Shown: positions 47,734 to 57,724 of the stretch, piece by piece | Layout of the letters: each line of letters starts with the position of its first letter | Numbering within the stretch: position 1 is the first letter of the stretch | Source: Pseudomonas sp. DY-1 | GTDB lineage: Bacteria > Pseudomonadota > Gammaproteobacteria > Pseudomonadales > Pseudomonadaceae | Direction: 5' to 3' | Length of the DNA: 64,000 nucleotides | Assembly (NCBI RefSeq): GCF_003626975.1 | Contig: NZ_CP032616.1 | Location: 3,844,001 to 3,908,000 of the forward strand | Position numbers and translations under genes: made by a program | Notes under the pieces: model-generated | What the model was told of the DNA's origin: nothing | What the model saw: the letters and a program-made list of their open reading frames with translations, nothing else | Databases searched by the model: none

Positions 47734-47796
47734 GTGGACGGGCCCGTCCCGTTCACCCCCGTTTTCAGCCTGGCGGAGGGTAAGCCCTCCGTCTCT
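47734..47796 (+). other. Hairpins between ahcY and metF
   Basis: GGACGGGCCCGTCC (47736-47749) is self-complementary and GGAGGG / CCCTCC (47775-47791) forms a second small stem. There is no convincing T-run after either. They may set relative metF levels or mRNA stability. Confidence 0.4.
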
Positions 47797-47819
47797 AGCT
47801 CCCGAGCCTGGAAAGACCC

Positions 47820-48665
47820 ATGTCCCAAGAACGCCGTTACAGCTTCGAGTTCTTCCCCGCCAAGACCGAAGCCGGGCACGAAAAACTGATGGCCACCGCC
47901 CGCACACTGGCCAACTACCAGCCGGATTTCTTCTCCTGCACCTATGGTGCCGGCGGCTCCACCCGCGACCGTACCCTGCAGACCGTGCTGCAGCTGGACG
48001 GCGAGGTGAAGGTGCCTACCGCCCCGCACCTGTCTTGCGTCGGCGACAGCAAGGCCGAACTTCGTGCCCTGCTGGCCCACTACAAGGACGCCGGTATCCA
48101 GCGCATCGTCGCCCTGCGCGGCGACCTGCCATCGGGCATGGGCATGGCCAGCGGCGAGCTGCGCTTTGCCAACGAACTGGTGGAGTTCATCCGTGCGGAA
48201 ACCGGTGACCACTTCCATATCGAAGTCGCCGCCTACCCGGAAGTCCACCCCCAGGCGCGCAGCTACGAGGCCGATCTCGCCAACTTCGTGCGCAAGGTCA
48301 AGGCCGGCGCCAGCAGCGCGATCACCCAGTACTTCTTCAACGCCGACAGCTACTTCTACTTCGTCGAACGTGCTCGCAAGCTGGGTGTGGATATCCCGGT
48401 GGTACCGGGCATCATGCCGATCACCAACTACAGCAAGCTGGCCCGCTTCTCCGACGCCTGCGGCGCGGAAATCCCGCGCTGGATCCGCAAGCAACTGGAG
48501 GCTTATGCCGATGACGTGCAGAGCATCCAGTCCTTCGGCGAGCAGGTGATCACCGAGATGTGCGAACAGCTCCTCCAGGGCGGCGCCCCTGGCCTGCACT
48601 TCTACACCCTGAACCAGGCTGAACCGAGCCTGGCGGTCTGGAAGAACCTCAACCTGCCGCGTTGA
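47820..48665 (+). CDS. metF: 5,10-methylenetetrahydrofolate reductase
   Basis: Reduces methylene-THF to methyl-THF with FAD, supplying methyl groups for methionine synthesis from the homocysteine made by AhcY. It is a TIM barrel of 281 residues, a typical bacterial length. YSFEFFPAKTEAGHEKL opens the protein, followed by FSCTYGAGGSTRDRT and ALRGDLPSG. It starts at ATG 47820 after GGAAAG. A strong terminator follows the stop. Confidence 0.96.
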   Translation: MSQERRYSFEFFPAKTEAGHEKLMATARTLANYQPDFFSCTYGAGGSTRDRTLQTVLQLDGEVKVPTAPHLSCVGDSKAELRALLAHYKDAGIQRIVALRGDLPSGMGMASGELRFANELVEFIRAETGDHFHIEVAAYPEVHPQARSYEADLANFVRKVKAGASSAITQYFFNADSYFYFVERARKLGVDIPVVPGIMPITNYSKLARFSDACGAEIPRWIRKQLEAYADDVQSIQSFGEQVITEMCEQLLQGGAPGLHFYTLNQAEPSLAVWKNLNLPR

Positions 48666-48684
48666 GTTCTGCGTAGAAGACAAG

Positions 48685-48713
48685 AAGGCCGGGCACTGTC
48701 CCGGCCTTTTTAT
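48685..48713 (+). terminator. Terminator of metF
   Basis: AAGGCCGGG (48685-48693) and CCCGGCCTT (48700-48708) form a 9 bp stem with a 6-base loop followed by TTTATTT. Confidence 0.92.
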
Positions 48714-49049
48714 TTATGTACAAGCGATTTGAATCGCGAATGAATTCGCTCCCACAATCGGTGCCGGTTTCGCCAGTACGCCGCATCACCCTCACATCCT
48801 GCTTATCGGGATAACCCCCGGTTATTTGCGGCCAGCGCCCACCAGATCGGTGTTTCCGGGTTTCTGCTCCCTCCCCGTCGCTTCCCGCACGTCCACCATC
48901 CTCACCTTTGGCTATGGGCATAAGGATTATTCAGAGGTCAGGACGCCACCGCCTTACCTAGGATGCCCCCGCACCTGTCATCAGGCTGCAAAGAAGCGTG
49001 TGCCCGGCGGGTCTTTCCGCGGGCCTTCTTTGACCAGGCGGAGAGCATC
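48714..49049. promoter_or_regulatory. Leader region of the DUF1302 gene with a REP unit
   Basis: A REP element AATCGCGAATGAATTCGCTC (48732-48751) is followed by a small symmetrical site ATAACC-CCC-GGTTAT (48811-48825), a candidate operator. No other gene is visible. The promoter of the DUF1302/DUF1329 pair should lie in this stretch. Confidence 0.5.
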
Positions 49050-50879
49050 ATGAAAAGAACAACAAAAGGCGCGGGGACCATGTATCCCAGCGTTCTGGCC
49101 CTGGCTGTAGCACTCTCGAGCGCGCAACCTGCACAAGCCGCCAGTTTCAATATCGGGGAAATCGAGGGACGTTTCGACTCGTCGCTGTCCATCGGCGCCA
49201 GCTGGGCGATGGACGAGGCCGACGCTGCCTTCATCGGCAAGGCCAACGGTGGAACCGCGTCGACCCGCACCAGCGACGACGGACGACTGAATTTCAAGAA
49301 GGGCGAAACCTTCTCGAAGATCTTCAAGGGCATCCATGACCTCGAACTCAAGTACGGCGACACCGGCGTCTTCCTGCGCGGCAAGTACTGGTACGACTTC
49401 GAGCTGAAGGATGAGCACCGCCCGCTCTACGACATAGACGACAGCGGCCGCGACAACGCGGCCAAATCATCCGGCACCCAGCTGCTGGACGCCTTCGTCT
49501 ACCACAACTACCTGATCGATGACCTGCCGGGCAGCGTGCGTGCCGGCAAACAGGTGGTGAGCTGGGGCGAAAGCACCTTCATCGGCAACGGTATCAACGC
49601 CATCAACCCCACCGACGTTGCCTCGTTCCGTCGACCGGGCTCGGAGATCAAGGAAGGCCTGATCCCGGTGAACATGCTCTACGCCACCCAGGGCCTGACC
49701 GAGAACCTCTCGGTGGAAGGCTTCTACCAACTGGAGTGGGACAAGACCGTTCTGGACAACTGCGGCACCTTCTTCGGCAGCGACACCGCGCCCCAGGGTT
49801 GCAACCTCGGCATGACCACTTTCGGCACCGACTTCGATCGTGACCCTGCACGCTATGGCTGGGTACCGCGCGAGGCCGACGACGACGCCCGCGACGGCGG
49901 CCAGTTTGGCGTGGCCCTGCGCTGGCTGGTACCGGAGCTGAACGACACCGAGTTCGGCTTCTACGCGCTCAACTACCACAGCCGCACCCCGGAGAGCGTG
50001 TGGACCGTGGGCCGCCCCAGCCTGGCCGCCATCAACGGCGCGCCAGGCCCGGCGACTGCACGCTACCACCTGGCCTACCCCGAAGACATCCGCCTCTACG
50101 GCATCAGCTTCGCCACCACCACCCCGGATGGCACCGCGTTGTCAGGCGAGATCAGCCACCGGCCGAACATGCCGCTGGCGCTCAATGGCACCGATGTTTC
50201 CACCGCGGCCAGCGTTGGCCAACTGACGGACCTGCTGCGCCTCAAGGGCCTGGCAATCTTCGATACCGACTGGGCCGACACGGCGCCCGGCAGCCCGGTG
50301 CAGGGCTACAAGCGCATGCCCTTCACCCAGGCCCAGGTCACGGCGATACACAGCTTCGACCAGGTGCTGGCCGCGGACCGCCTGAACATCGTCGGCGAGG
50401 TGGGCTTCAGCCATATCGGCGACCTCGGCTCCACCGACGGTACCGACCTGCGCTTCGGCCGCAGCAGCGTCTACGGCATGGGCTCGCTGGCGGGGGCCGG
50501 CACCGCGACCATCCCCGGTGTGGGCACGCTGCGCGGCAACCAGCTGTGCACCCGCCTGCTTAACACCGCTAACCCCGACCAATGCACCGACAAGGGTTTC
50601 TATACCCAGAACTCCTGGGGTTACCGCCTGCGCGCGCAACTGGAGTTCAACGACGCCATCGCCGGTGTGAACCTAAAGCCCAACCTGGCCTTCGCCCATG
50701 ACGTCGAGGGCTACGGCCCGTCCTTCACCGAAGGCAACAAGTCGGTGAGCGTCGGCCTCGACGCCGACTACCTGTCCACCTACACCGCCAGCCTGAGTTA
50801 CACCGACTACTTCGGCGGCGACTTCAACACCAACACCGACCGCGACTTCCTCGCCTTCAGCGTCGGCGCGAGCTTCTGA
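49050..50879 (+). CDS. DUF1302 family outer-membrane protein
   Basis: Large exported protein of 609 residues. ATG 49050 is preceded by GGAGAG and gives signal peptide MKRTTKGAGTMYPSVLALAV ending near AQAAS. The body is rich in alternating beta-type segments and aromatic residues, ending in a phenylalanine (FSVGASF), as outer-membrane barrels do. DUF1302 proteins usually sit beside DUF1329 and often MMPL-type exporters, and are linked to transport of lipids, sterols or terpenoids. Here the partner gene begins 11 bp downstream. Substrate unknown. Confidence 0.85.
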   Translation: MKRTTKGAGTMYPSVLALAVALSSAQPAQAASFNIGEIEGRFDSSLSIGASWAMDEADAAFIGKANGGTASTRTSDDGRLNFKKGETFSKIFKGIHDLELKYGDTGVFLRGKYWYDFELKDEHRPLYDIDDSGRDNAAKSSGTQLLDAFVYHNYLIDDLPGSVRAGKQVVSWGESTFIGNGINAINPTDVASFRRPGSEIKEGLIPVNMLYATQGLTENLSVEGFYQLEWDKTVLDNCGTFFGSDTAPQGCNLGMTTFGTDFDRDPARYGWVPREADDDARDGGQFGVALRWLVPELNDTEFGFYALNYHSRTPESVWTVGRPSLAAINGAPGPATARYHLAYPEDIRLYGISFATTTPDGTALSGEISHRPNMPLALNGTDVSTAASVGQLTDLLRLKGLAIFDTDWADTAPGSPVQGYKRMPFTQAQVTAIHSFDQVLAADRLNIVGEVGFSHIGDLGSTDGTDLRFGRSSVYGMGSLAGAGTATIPGVGTLRGNQLCTRLLNTANPDQCTDKGFYTQNSWGYRLRAQLEFNDAIAGVNLKPNLAFAHDVEGYGPSFTEGNKSVSVGLDADYLSTYTASLSYTDYFGGDFNTNTDRDFLAFSVGASF

Positions 50880-50890
50880 GGCCCCTGCAC

Positions 50891-52264
50891 ATGAGATTGA
50901 ACATGATCGATTCACGACTCCTGCGCGCCGGCTGCATCGGCCTCGGCCTGATCGCCACCCAGGCATTGGCCGCAGTGCCGGTCGACCAGGTCACGCGCCT
51001 CGGCGCCGACCTCACGCCCATAGGCGCGGAGAAGGCCGGCAATGCCGATGGCAGCATCCCGGCCTGGACCGGTGGCCTGGCCAAGGACGCCGGCACCCGC
51101 GATGCCGATGGTTTCCTTTCCGACCCGTATGCCGCCGACCAGCCGCTGTTCACCATCACTGCGCAGAACGCCGAGCAGTACAAGGACAAGCTGACCCCAG
51201 GCCAGTTGGCCTTGTTCAAGCGCTACCCGGACAGCTACCGGATTCCGGTGTACCCGACCCGTCGCTCCATCAGCCTGCCCCAGGGCTACCTGGACGCCAG
51301 CCGCGAGAATGCCACCCACACCCAGCTGGCGGAAAACGGCAACGGCCTGCAGAACTACAAAAGCGGCGGCCTGCCCTTCGCCATCCCGAAGGACGGCCTG
51401 GAGGTGATCTGGAACCATATCGGCCGCTACCGGGGGCTGTCCCTGCAGCGCCAGGTGGTGCAGGCCTCGCCCCAGGCCAATGGCGCCTACACGCCGAGCC
51501 TGGTCAAGCAGCAGTTGGCCTACCCGGTGGGCCTCTCCGATTACTCGCCCACGGAGATGGAGAACATCCTCTACTTCTACCGCGAGGAATTCCTCTCTCC
51601 GGCGCGCTTGGCCGGCGGTGTGCTGCTGATCCACGAGACCATCAACCAGGTCAAGGAACCGCGCATGGCCTGGCAGTACAACGCCGGCCAGCGCCGCGTG
51701 CGTCGCGCGCCGCAGATCGCCTACGACAGCCCCGGCGCCGAAGGCATGCGTACCCTGGACGACTTCGACATGTTCAATGGCGCGCCGGATCGCTTCGACT
51801 GGAAGCTGGTGGGCAAGCAGGAGCTGTACATCCCCTACAACGCCTACAAGCTGGGTTCGCCCAAGCTGAAGTACAGCGACATCATCAAGCCCGGCCACCT
51901 CAATCCTGAGCACACTCGCTATGAGCTGCACCGTGTCTGGCATGTGACCGCGACCCTGAAGCCGGGCCAGCGCCACATCTATTCGCGACGCGATCTCTTT
52001 ATCGACGAAGACAGCTGGCAAGCCGCCGAAGCAGACGCCTACGACGGTCGCGGCAACTTGTGGCGCGTTTCCGAAGGTCATACCAGCTTCTTCTATGACC
52101 AGCAGATGCCCCTGTTCAACGCCGAGACCCACTACGACGTGCAGTCTGGTCGCTACGCGGTGAATGCTCTCTACAACGAAGAGAAGAACGCCTACCAGTT
52201 CGGCATCAACTACAGCCGCAAGCAGTTCACTCCCAACGCCCTGCGCGCCACGGGTATCCGCTGA
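50891..52264 (+). CDS. DUF1329 family periplasmic/outer-membrane protein
   Basis: Exported protein of 457 residues that starts at ATG 50891 (a second ATG lies at 50903). The signal peptide LLRAGCIGLGLIATQALAAV precedes the mature domain. The conserved DUF1329 elements are GNADGSIPAWTGG near residue 45 and the long barrel-like second half (FRWKLVGKQELYIPYN-type segment, RVWHVTATLKPGQRHIYSRR). The fold is related to lipoprotein-carrier LolA/LolB. It forms an operon with DUF1302, and the two probably move a hydrophobic compound across the periplasm. Confidence 0.85.
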   Translation: MRLNMIDSRLLRAGCIGLGLIATQALAAVPVDQVTRLGADLTPIGAEKAGNADGSIPAWTGGLAKDAGTRDADGFLSDPYAADQPLFTITAQNAEQYKDKLTPGQLALFKRYPDSYRIPVYPTRRSISLPQGYLDASRENATHTQLAENGNGLQNYKSGGLPFAIPKDGLEVIWNHIGRYRGLSLQRQVVQASPQANGAYTPSLVKQQLAYPVGLSDYSPTEMENILYFYREEFLSPARLAGGVLLIHETINQVKEPRMAWQYNAGQRRVRRAPQIAYDSPGAEGMRTLDDFDMFNGAPDRFDWKLVGKQELYIPYNAYKLGSPKLKYSDIIKPGHLNPEHTRYELHRVWHVTATLKPGQRHIYSRRDLFIDEDSWQAAEADAYDGRGNLWRVSEGHTSFFYDQQMPLFNAETHYDVQSGRYAVNALYNEEKNAYQFGINYSRKQFTPNALRATGIR

Positions 52265-52334
52265 TTTGCATCGTGCTCCACCTTGGCGGCCCTCGGGCCG
52301 CCTTTTTCTTGACCGGATCGGGCCATGGGCACCT

Positions 52335-52440
52335 TGTAGGGGCGATTTCAATCGCCAGGCAGGCCGAAGGTCTGCCCTTGAATACTGCTGGGGGCATCTA
52401 CGCCACCCTTGGCGAATGAGTTCGCCCCTACGGGAGAAGC
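52335..52440. repeat. REP doublet downstream of DUF1329
   Basis: TGTAGGGGCGATTTCAATCG (52336-52355) and CGAATGAGTTCGCCCCTACG (52413-52432) face each other, with GGCAGGCCGAAGGTCTGCC between. The same unit with the same central segment occurs inverted at 8468-8562. Confidence 0.65.
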
Positions 52441-52551
52441 GAATCCGCGAACGCTCTGCACAGCCGCACCGGCTGAAACGTCTCTTTACAGCACCCGGCC
52501 CACTTTTTGCCTTACAGTCGGCCCCACCACCGAACTCATCCGGGCCCATTC

Positions 52552-53478
52552 ATGAAGTTGCACCAGCTCCGCGCCATTGTCGCGATCTGCGAGAGTGGCA
52601 GCATCCAGGAAGCCTCGCGGCTGCTCCACATTTCCCAGCCCGCCCTGTCCAAGGGCATCAAGGAACTGGAAGCCGAACTCGGCGTACCTCTGCTGGTGCG
52701 TTCCAACCGCGGCATCACCCTCACCGAATTCGGCGAGCGCCTTGTACGCCGCGCGCGGCTGATCCTGGAAGAGGTGCGCCGCGCACGTGACGAGATCGAA
52801 ACCCTCAAGGGCGTCATGGACGGCAAGGTCTCCATCGGCGTTTCTCCGGTAACGCCCGGCGCCCAGTTCATCGCCAGCCTCAACCGCTACCGCAAGCGCT
52901 ACCCCAAGGTGCAGGTGCAGATCCACGAATTGCGCCCCTCCAAGCTGATGGAGGGCCTGCGCGAAGGCCTGCTGGATCTGGTGCTTACCTCCCTGCCCGC
53001 CTCCCGCAGCAGTGACGGCTTCCACTGGACCGAACTGTTCACCCAGCCGACGGTGCTTGCCGTGCGCAAAGGCCATCCGCTGCGCCATGTGCGCACCCTG
53101 AACGAGTTGCGCGACCAGGAATGGCTGCTGCAGGACTCACTGGAGCAGTCACGGGTCGGCTGGATGTTCGAGAACTATCAGGTGGAGCCGCCGGAGCGGA
53201 TCATCGAATGCGCCTCGGTGGTGTTGTTCTCCGAACTGGCGCTGAATACCGATGCGATCAGCTATTGGTCGCTGCGGGTCCTCGACCATGTGCGCAAACT
53301 CGGCCAGGAACTGGAGATCATCGATCTGGTGGAACAGGTGCCGCCGATGAACATCTCGCTGGTGTGCCGCGACCAGGAACTGATGACGCGCGAAGCCCAG
53401 GCGCTCACCGACGAGCTGGTCTACGCCTACAAGAACCCCGCTGCCAAGGCCGGCCAGTCGCTGAACCCCACCTCCTGA
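52552..53478 (+). CDS. LysR-family regulator of the adjoining M20-MFS-CapA-DUF2817 cluster
   Basis: LTTR of 308 residues from ATG 52552 (MKLHQLRAIVAICESGS). The helix-turn-helix is IQEASRLLHISQPALSKGIKEL. The effector domain begins near GKVSIGVSPVTPGAQFIASL. It is on the same strand as the next genes, with 145 bp between, rather than divergent. Its C-terminus carries a polar tail after LVYAYKNP. It is the likely activator of the following genes. The inducer is unknown. Confidence 0.88.
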   Translation: MKLHQLRAIVAICESGSIQEASRLLHISQPALSKGIKELEAELGVPLLVRSNRGITLTEFGERLVRRARLILEEVRRARDEIETLKGVMDGKVSIGVSPVTPGAQFIASLNRYRKRYPKVQVQIHELRPSKLMEGLREGLLDLVLTSLPASRSSDGFHWTELFTQPTVLAVRKGHPLRHVRTLNELRDQEWLLQDSLEQSRVGWMFENYQVEPPERIIECASVVLFSELALNTDAISYWSLRVLDHVRKLGQELEIIDLVEQVPPMNISLVCRDQELMTREAQALTDELVYAYKNPAAKAGQSLNPTS

Positions 53479-53623
53479 GGCAATCCGCCTCGTCCCACCG
53501 TGCTGCCGTCGCCGCAGTGCGTGCATAACCAAAGCCGATACGCATGCCCAGAGGTGATTATCCCGGCCACCCTGGGCTGCGGCATGCTGCGCGCCATGCT
53601 GAACACGACAACAAGGGCAAACC

Positions 53624-54805
53624 ATGCAGCTGATCCCACAGATCCTGGCCTGGCAGGATGAATTCGCGCAGATTCGGCGCCAGATCCACCAGCATCCCGA
53701 ACTTGGCTTCGAGGAACGGATCACCAGCGAATTGGTGGCCGGCTACCTGCGCCAGTGGGGCTATGAAGTTTTCGCGGGCGTCGGCGGTACCGGCGTCGTC
53801 GGCGTGCTGTGCAACGGCAGCAGTGCGCGCAGCATCGGTATCCGCGCCGACATGGACGCCCTGCCGATCCAGGAAGAAAGCGGCGTCCCCCATGCCAGCT
53901 GCGAAGCCGGCAAGATGCACGCGTGCGGCCATGATGGGCACACCACCATCCTGCTTTGCGCAGCACGCTACCTCGCCGAAACCCGCCGGTTCGACGGCAC
54001 CCTCAATCTGATCTTCCAACCCGCAGAGGAAACTCTGGGTGGTGCGCGACGCATGATCGAAGACGGCCTGTTCGAGCGCTTCCCCTGCGATGCGGTCTAC
54101 GCACTGCACAACATGCCGGGACTCCCGGTGGGGGCTTTCCTGACCCAGCCCGGCGCCATGAGCGCGTCGTCCGACGTGGCGACCATCCGCCTGATCGGGG
54201 TCGGTGGACACGGCGCCATGCCACACAAGGCCCGCGATCCCATCGTCGCTGCCGCCGAGTTGTTGCTGGCGCTGCAAACCATCGTCGCGCGCAACGTGCC
54301 AGCCGGCGAAGTGGCCGTGGTCACCGTCGGCGCCATCCAGGCCGGTGAGGCCCATAACGTGATCCCGGATGTGGCCACGCTGAAGCTCAGCGTTCGCTCC
54401 ACCCATCCGGATATCCGCAAGCTGCTGCGCCAACGTATCAGCGAGATCAGCCAGGGCGTCGCCCAGGTCCATGGCATCGAGTTGGACCTGGACTACGAAG
54501 AGCGCATCGGCGTGCTGATCAATACCCCAGCCGAAACCGCACTGCTGCAACAGGTGGCGCGTGAGCTGGTGGGTGAGGAGGCGGTGCTGACGAGCGTTCC
54601 CAGCGGTTATCTCGGCAGCGAGGATTTCGCCTCCATGCTGGAAGTGCGGCCCGGCTGCTACATGGTGCTGGGTAACGGCAACAGCGGGCCGAGCGGCTGC
54701 ATGGTCCACAACCCCGGCTACGACTTCAACGACGCCGCCATCCCTTTCGGCGCCAGCCTCTGGGCACGCCTGGTGGAAACGAGCCTGAACGAGGCAAACG
54801 CATGA
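53624..54805 (+). CDS. M20 family metallo-amidohydrolase (hippurate hydrolase-like)
   Basis: Cytoplasmic zinc enzyme of 393 residues, splitting an amide bond of an N-acyl amino acid or peptide. It belongs to the M20D group: IRRQIHQHPELGFEE, IRADMDALPIQEESG, MHACGHDGHT and LIFQPAEETLGGA carry metal ligands and the catalytic glutamate. The dimerisation domain (SASSDVATIRLIGVGGHGAMPHK) is present. No signal peptide. The stop codon overlaps the MFS start (ATGA at 54802), so the two are translationally coupled: the substrate is probably imported, then cleaved. Confidence 0.9.
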   Translation: MQLIPQILAWQDEFAQIRRQIHQHPELGFEERITSELVAGYLRQWGYEVFAGVGGTGVVGVLCNGSSARSIGIRADMDALPIQEESGVPHASCEAGKMHACGHDGHTTILLCAARYLAETRRFDGTLNLIFQPAEETLGGARRMIEDGLFERFPCDAVYALHNMPGLPVGAFLTQPGAMSASSDVATIRLIGVGGHGAMPHKARDPIVAAAELLLALQTIVARNVPAGEVAVVTVGAIQAGEAHNVIPDVATLKLSVRSTHPDIRKLLRQRISEISQGVAQVHGIELDLDYEERIGVLINTPAETALLQQVARELVGEEAVLTSVPSGYLGSEDFASMLEVRPGCYMVLGNGNSGPSGCMVHNPGYDFNDAAIPFGASLWARLVETSLNEANA

Positions 54806-56091
54806 ACGCCCCTTCCGACAGCAGCCGCCCGCTGGTGGTAGCGCTGCTGATGACCGTGATGGTCATCAGCGTGCTCGACAAGAGCATCTTCGCCTTCGCC
54901 GGCCCGCAGATCATCGACGAGCTGAAGCTCTCACCCGAGCAGTTCGGCTTCATCGGCAGCGCATTCTTCTTCCTCTACTCCATTTCCGGCGTGCTGGTGG
55001 GCTTCCTCGCCAACCGCCTACCGAGCCGCGGCATCCTCGCCGGCATGTCGGTGGTGTGGATGGCCGCCCAATTGTTGACTGCCCTTTCCAGCAGCCTCTT
55101 CGCCCTGGTGGCGAGCCGCATGCTGCTTGGCGCCGGCTGCGGCCCAGGCACCGCGGTAACCCAGCACGCCTGTTTCAAATGGTACGACCGGCGTGAGCGA
55201 GTCCTTCCCGCTGCCTTGATCCAGGTGGCGATCATGCTCGGAGCCATCCTCGGCGCACTCTCGCTGCCGCTGCTGATCCAGCACCTGGGCTGGCGCTCCG
55301 GCTACCTGATCCTCGCCACCATCGGTCTCGTCTGGCTGGTGCTGTGGTTGATGGTGGGCCGCGAGGGCGGGCACGATGACGCCGAGAACGAACCGGGCCA
55401 TGGCGCCGTGTCCTACCGCCACCTTTTGCTGAACCGAACTTTCGTCTTCATCACCCTGGCCGGCTTCTGCACCTACCTGCCCACGGCACTGATCTACAGC
55501 TGGGTTCCCACGTATCTGCAAAAGGGCCTGCACATGAGCCCAATGCAATCCGGCTACGTGGTAATGGCAGCCACTGTCGGGGTGATCGTCCTCAACCTGG
55601 TGGTTTCCGGCCTCTCCCAGCGCGCCCTCAAGCGTGGCGCCAGTGTGCGGGTGGCCATGGCCCTGCCGCCAGTGGTGGCCTGCCTGATCGGTGGCGTCGC
55701 CCTCAGCTTGATGGGCTTCTTCGAACAGGGCCTGCTCGCCACGCTAGGCCTCTACCTGCTGGGCGGGATCGTGGTGAACCTGCTGCCCGCCTTCGCCAAC
55801 TCCATCGTCGCCTACATCGCCCCAGCCCGACAGCGCGGCAGCATGTTGGCCATCCACATCGGCCTGATGACCAGCGCCGGCATGCTCGCCCCCCACGTAG
55901 TCGGCCAGGCCATCGGTTGGGAAGGCGGCGATCTGGTCCTCGGCTTCGAGTTGGCCGTCGGCCTGTTCGGTACAGCCCTGCTGGCCGGAGGCCTGCTGGG
56001 CCTGTTTCTGATCGACCCCGAGCGCAGCCGCCAGAAACTCGCCGCTCGCGCAGCCCAATCCCCCAACGCCCCGGCCCCGTGCCAGGCCTGA
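54802..56091 (+). CDS. MFS transporter, ACS-type
   Basis: Inner-membrane permease of 429 residues with 12 hydrophobic segments. It resembles the anion:cation symporter (phthalate/hexuronate permease) branch: DKSIFAFAGPQIIDEL in segment 1, SRMLLGAGCGPG in segment 4 and VPTYLQKGLHM after segment 7. It probably imports an organic anion. It is coupled to the M20 gene by a 4-bp overlap, with the CapA-like gene 16 bp downstream. Confidence 0.88.
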   Translation: MNAPSDSSRPLVVALLMTVMVISVLDKSIFAFAGPQIIDELKLSPEQFGFIGSAFFFLYSISGVLVGFLANRLPSRGILAGMSVVWMAAQLLTALSSSLFALVASRMLLGAGCGPGTAVTQHACFKWYDRRERVLPAALIQVAIMLGAILGALSLPLLIQHLGWRSGYLILATIGLVWLVLWLMVGREGGHDDAENEPGHGAVSYRHLLLNRTFVFITLAGFCTYLPTALIYSWVPTYLQKGLHMSPMQSGYVVMAATVGVIVLNLVVSGLSQRALKRGASVRVAMALPPVVACLIGGVALSLMGFFEQGLLATLGLYLLGGIVVNLLPAFANSIVAYIAPARQRGSMLAIHIGLMTSAGMLAPHVVGQAIGWEGGDLVLGFELAVGLFGTALLAGGLLGLFLIDPERSRQKLAARAAQSPNAPAPCQA

Positions 56092-56107
56092 GTCAGGAAA
56101 TCGCTCC

Positions 56108-57580
56108 ATGTATCAACGTGTCAAAGCCCCGCAGCAGCGGCCCGCCACCCTCGAGTTGCAACCCACCTGGCGCGAGGCCGAGGTCGAAGACGGCTTCTGC
56201 GTGGTCGCCGTTGGCGACATCATCATCACCCACGCCATCGCCCAGAAGCTCAAGCGCAAGTCGCCGGAGTTGCTGGCAATCCTCGGCCGGGGCGATGTGG
56301 TGGTCGGCAACTACGAAGGCTCGGCCATCGACCTGAAGACCTACGACGGCTACCCGGAAGCCGAGTCCGGCTTCGCCTGGCTGATCAGTGACCCGGACGC
56401 CCCGGCGGACCTCGCCGCCCTGGGCTTCAACCTGATGGCCCGCGCCAACAACCATGCCCTGGACTGGGGCGCGGCAGGCATGCGCATGACCAATGAGCTG
56501 CTGGATGCCGCCGGCATCGCCCACGCAGGAACCGGCGCCAGTCTCTCCGCCGCTCGCGCCCCGGCCTTCGTCAACACGGACTGCGCGCGGGTGTCACTGA
56601 TCTCCTACGCAACCACCTTCGAAGCCAATTCACCGGCCAACGATGGCCTCGGCGTGGTGCCGCCGCGTCCCGGCCTGAACCCGCTGCGCACAACGCCCCA
56701 TCGACTGGTATCGGCCGAAGACTTCGCCGTACTCAAGCGCCTCAATGACCAGGAAGCGTTCCAGGACCATTACCTGCTCAAAGCCCTCTACGGCCAGCAC
56801 AGTGTGCACCTGGGGATGGCACTGCACTACCGCGTCGACCCAAGCGCCGCGCCGGGCTCCCTGCGCATCCACTACGAGTGCGACAAGCGCGACCAGGCGG
56901 ACATCCTGCTGAACCTGCGCCAGGCCAAGCAAACCTCCGACTTCACCATCGTCGCCCAGCACACCCACGAGCCGGACAACTTCACCTCCTCAGTGCCCAA
57001 TTACCTGCCGGCACTGGCCCGCAGCCTGGTGGACAACGGCGCCGACATGCTCTGCGGCCATGGCCCGCACCAGATCCGCGGCATCGAGGTCTACAACGGC
57101 AAGCCGCTGCTCTACTCCCTGGGCAATTTCTGCTTCATGGACAACAGCCAGCAGGTGATTGCCCGTGACGAGTGGGAAGAAATGGAATGGATGGCCGCCG
57201 AGGCCATCGTCGGCCCCAAGGGCATCACCAACCCGCGCATTTCCACTCCGGCCGAATTCCTCGAGTGGAAGCGCGTGGTGGGCATCTTCAGTGAGCCGAT
57301 CTGGTTCGAAAGCGTGGTTGCCGAATGCCGCTTCAACGCCGAAGGCCGCCTCAAGGAACTGCTGCTACACCCCATCGAACTGGGCTTCGAAGGACGTGAC
57401 GCCGAGCGCGGCATTCCGCGCCTGGCCTTCGACAGCGAGGACAACCAGCAGCAGGCACGGCGCATCCTCGAGCGCCTGCAGGTGCTGTCCGCGGAATTCG
57501 GTACACGGATCGAGATCGACACCGTGGAGTTCGGCCAACGCATCAGCAGTATTGGCCGGGTGCTGATTCCGACAACCTGA
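56108..57580 (+). CDS. CapA/PgsA-family metallophosphatase-like protein
   Basis: Calcineurin-like fold related to poly-gamma-glutamate proteins CapA and PgsA, 490 residues against 330-400 for most members. Metal-site motifs are VVAVGDIIITHAI, VGNYEGSAI, ARANNHALDWG, AQHTHE and CGHGPHQIRGIEVYNGK, followed by LLYSLGNFCF. No signal peptide or membrane segment is seen, unlike surface CapA, so it is probably cytoplasmic. A C-terminal extension of about 130 residues follows the core. AGGAA precedes ATG 56108. The neighbours imply peptide or amide metabolism rather than capsule synthesis. Confidence 0.85.
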   Translation: MYQRVKAPQQRPATLELQPTWREAEVEDGFCVVAVGDIIITHAIAQKLKRKSPELLAILGRGDVVVGNYEGSAIDLKTYDGYPEAESGFAWLISDPDAPADLAALGFNLMARANNHALDWGAAGMRMTNELLDAAGIAHAGTGASLSAARAPAFVNTDCARVSLISYATTFEANSPANDGLGVVPPRPGLNPLRTTPHRLVSAEDFAVLKRLNDQEAFQDHYLLKALYGQHSVHLGMALHYRVDPSAAPGSLRIHYECDKRDQADILLNLRQAKQTSDFTIVAQHTHEPDNFTSSVPNYLPALARSLVDNGADMLCGHGPHQIRGIEVYNGKPLLYSLGNFCFMDNSQQVIARDEWEEMEWMAAEAIVGPKGITNPRISTPAEFLEWKRVVGIFSEPIWFESVVAECRFNAEGRLKELLLHPIELGFEGRDAERGIPRLAFDSEDNQQQARRILERLQVLSAEFGTRIEIDTVEFGQRISSIGRVLIPTT

Positions 57581-57724
57581 TCGACTCGCGCCACATCTGG
57601 CGGCCCACCCGGCCTCCGGACGCCCTCCAACCCTGATTCGCTGTCGCCAGGCGCCGGCCACAAGCCGGTGCCCGGGCACGGCTGCGCCCGTGAACGACCA
57701 AGGGCGCCTGACCCGGAACCTGAA

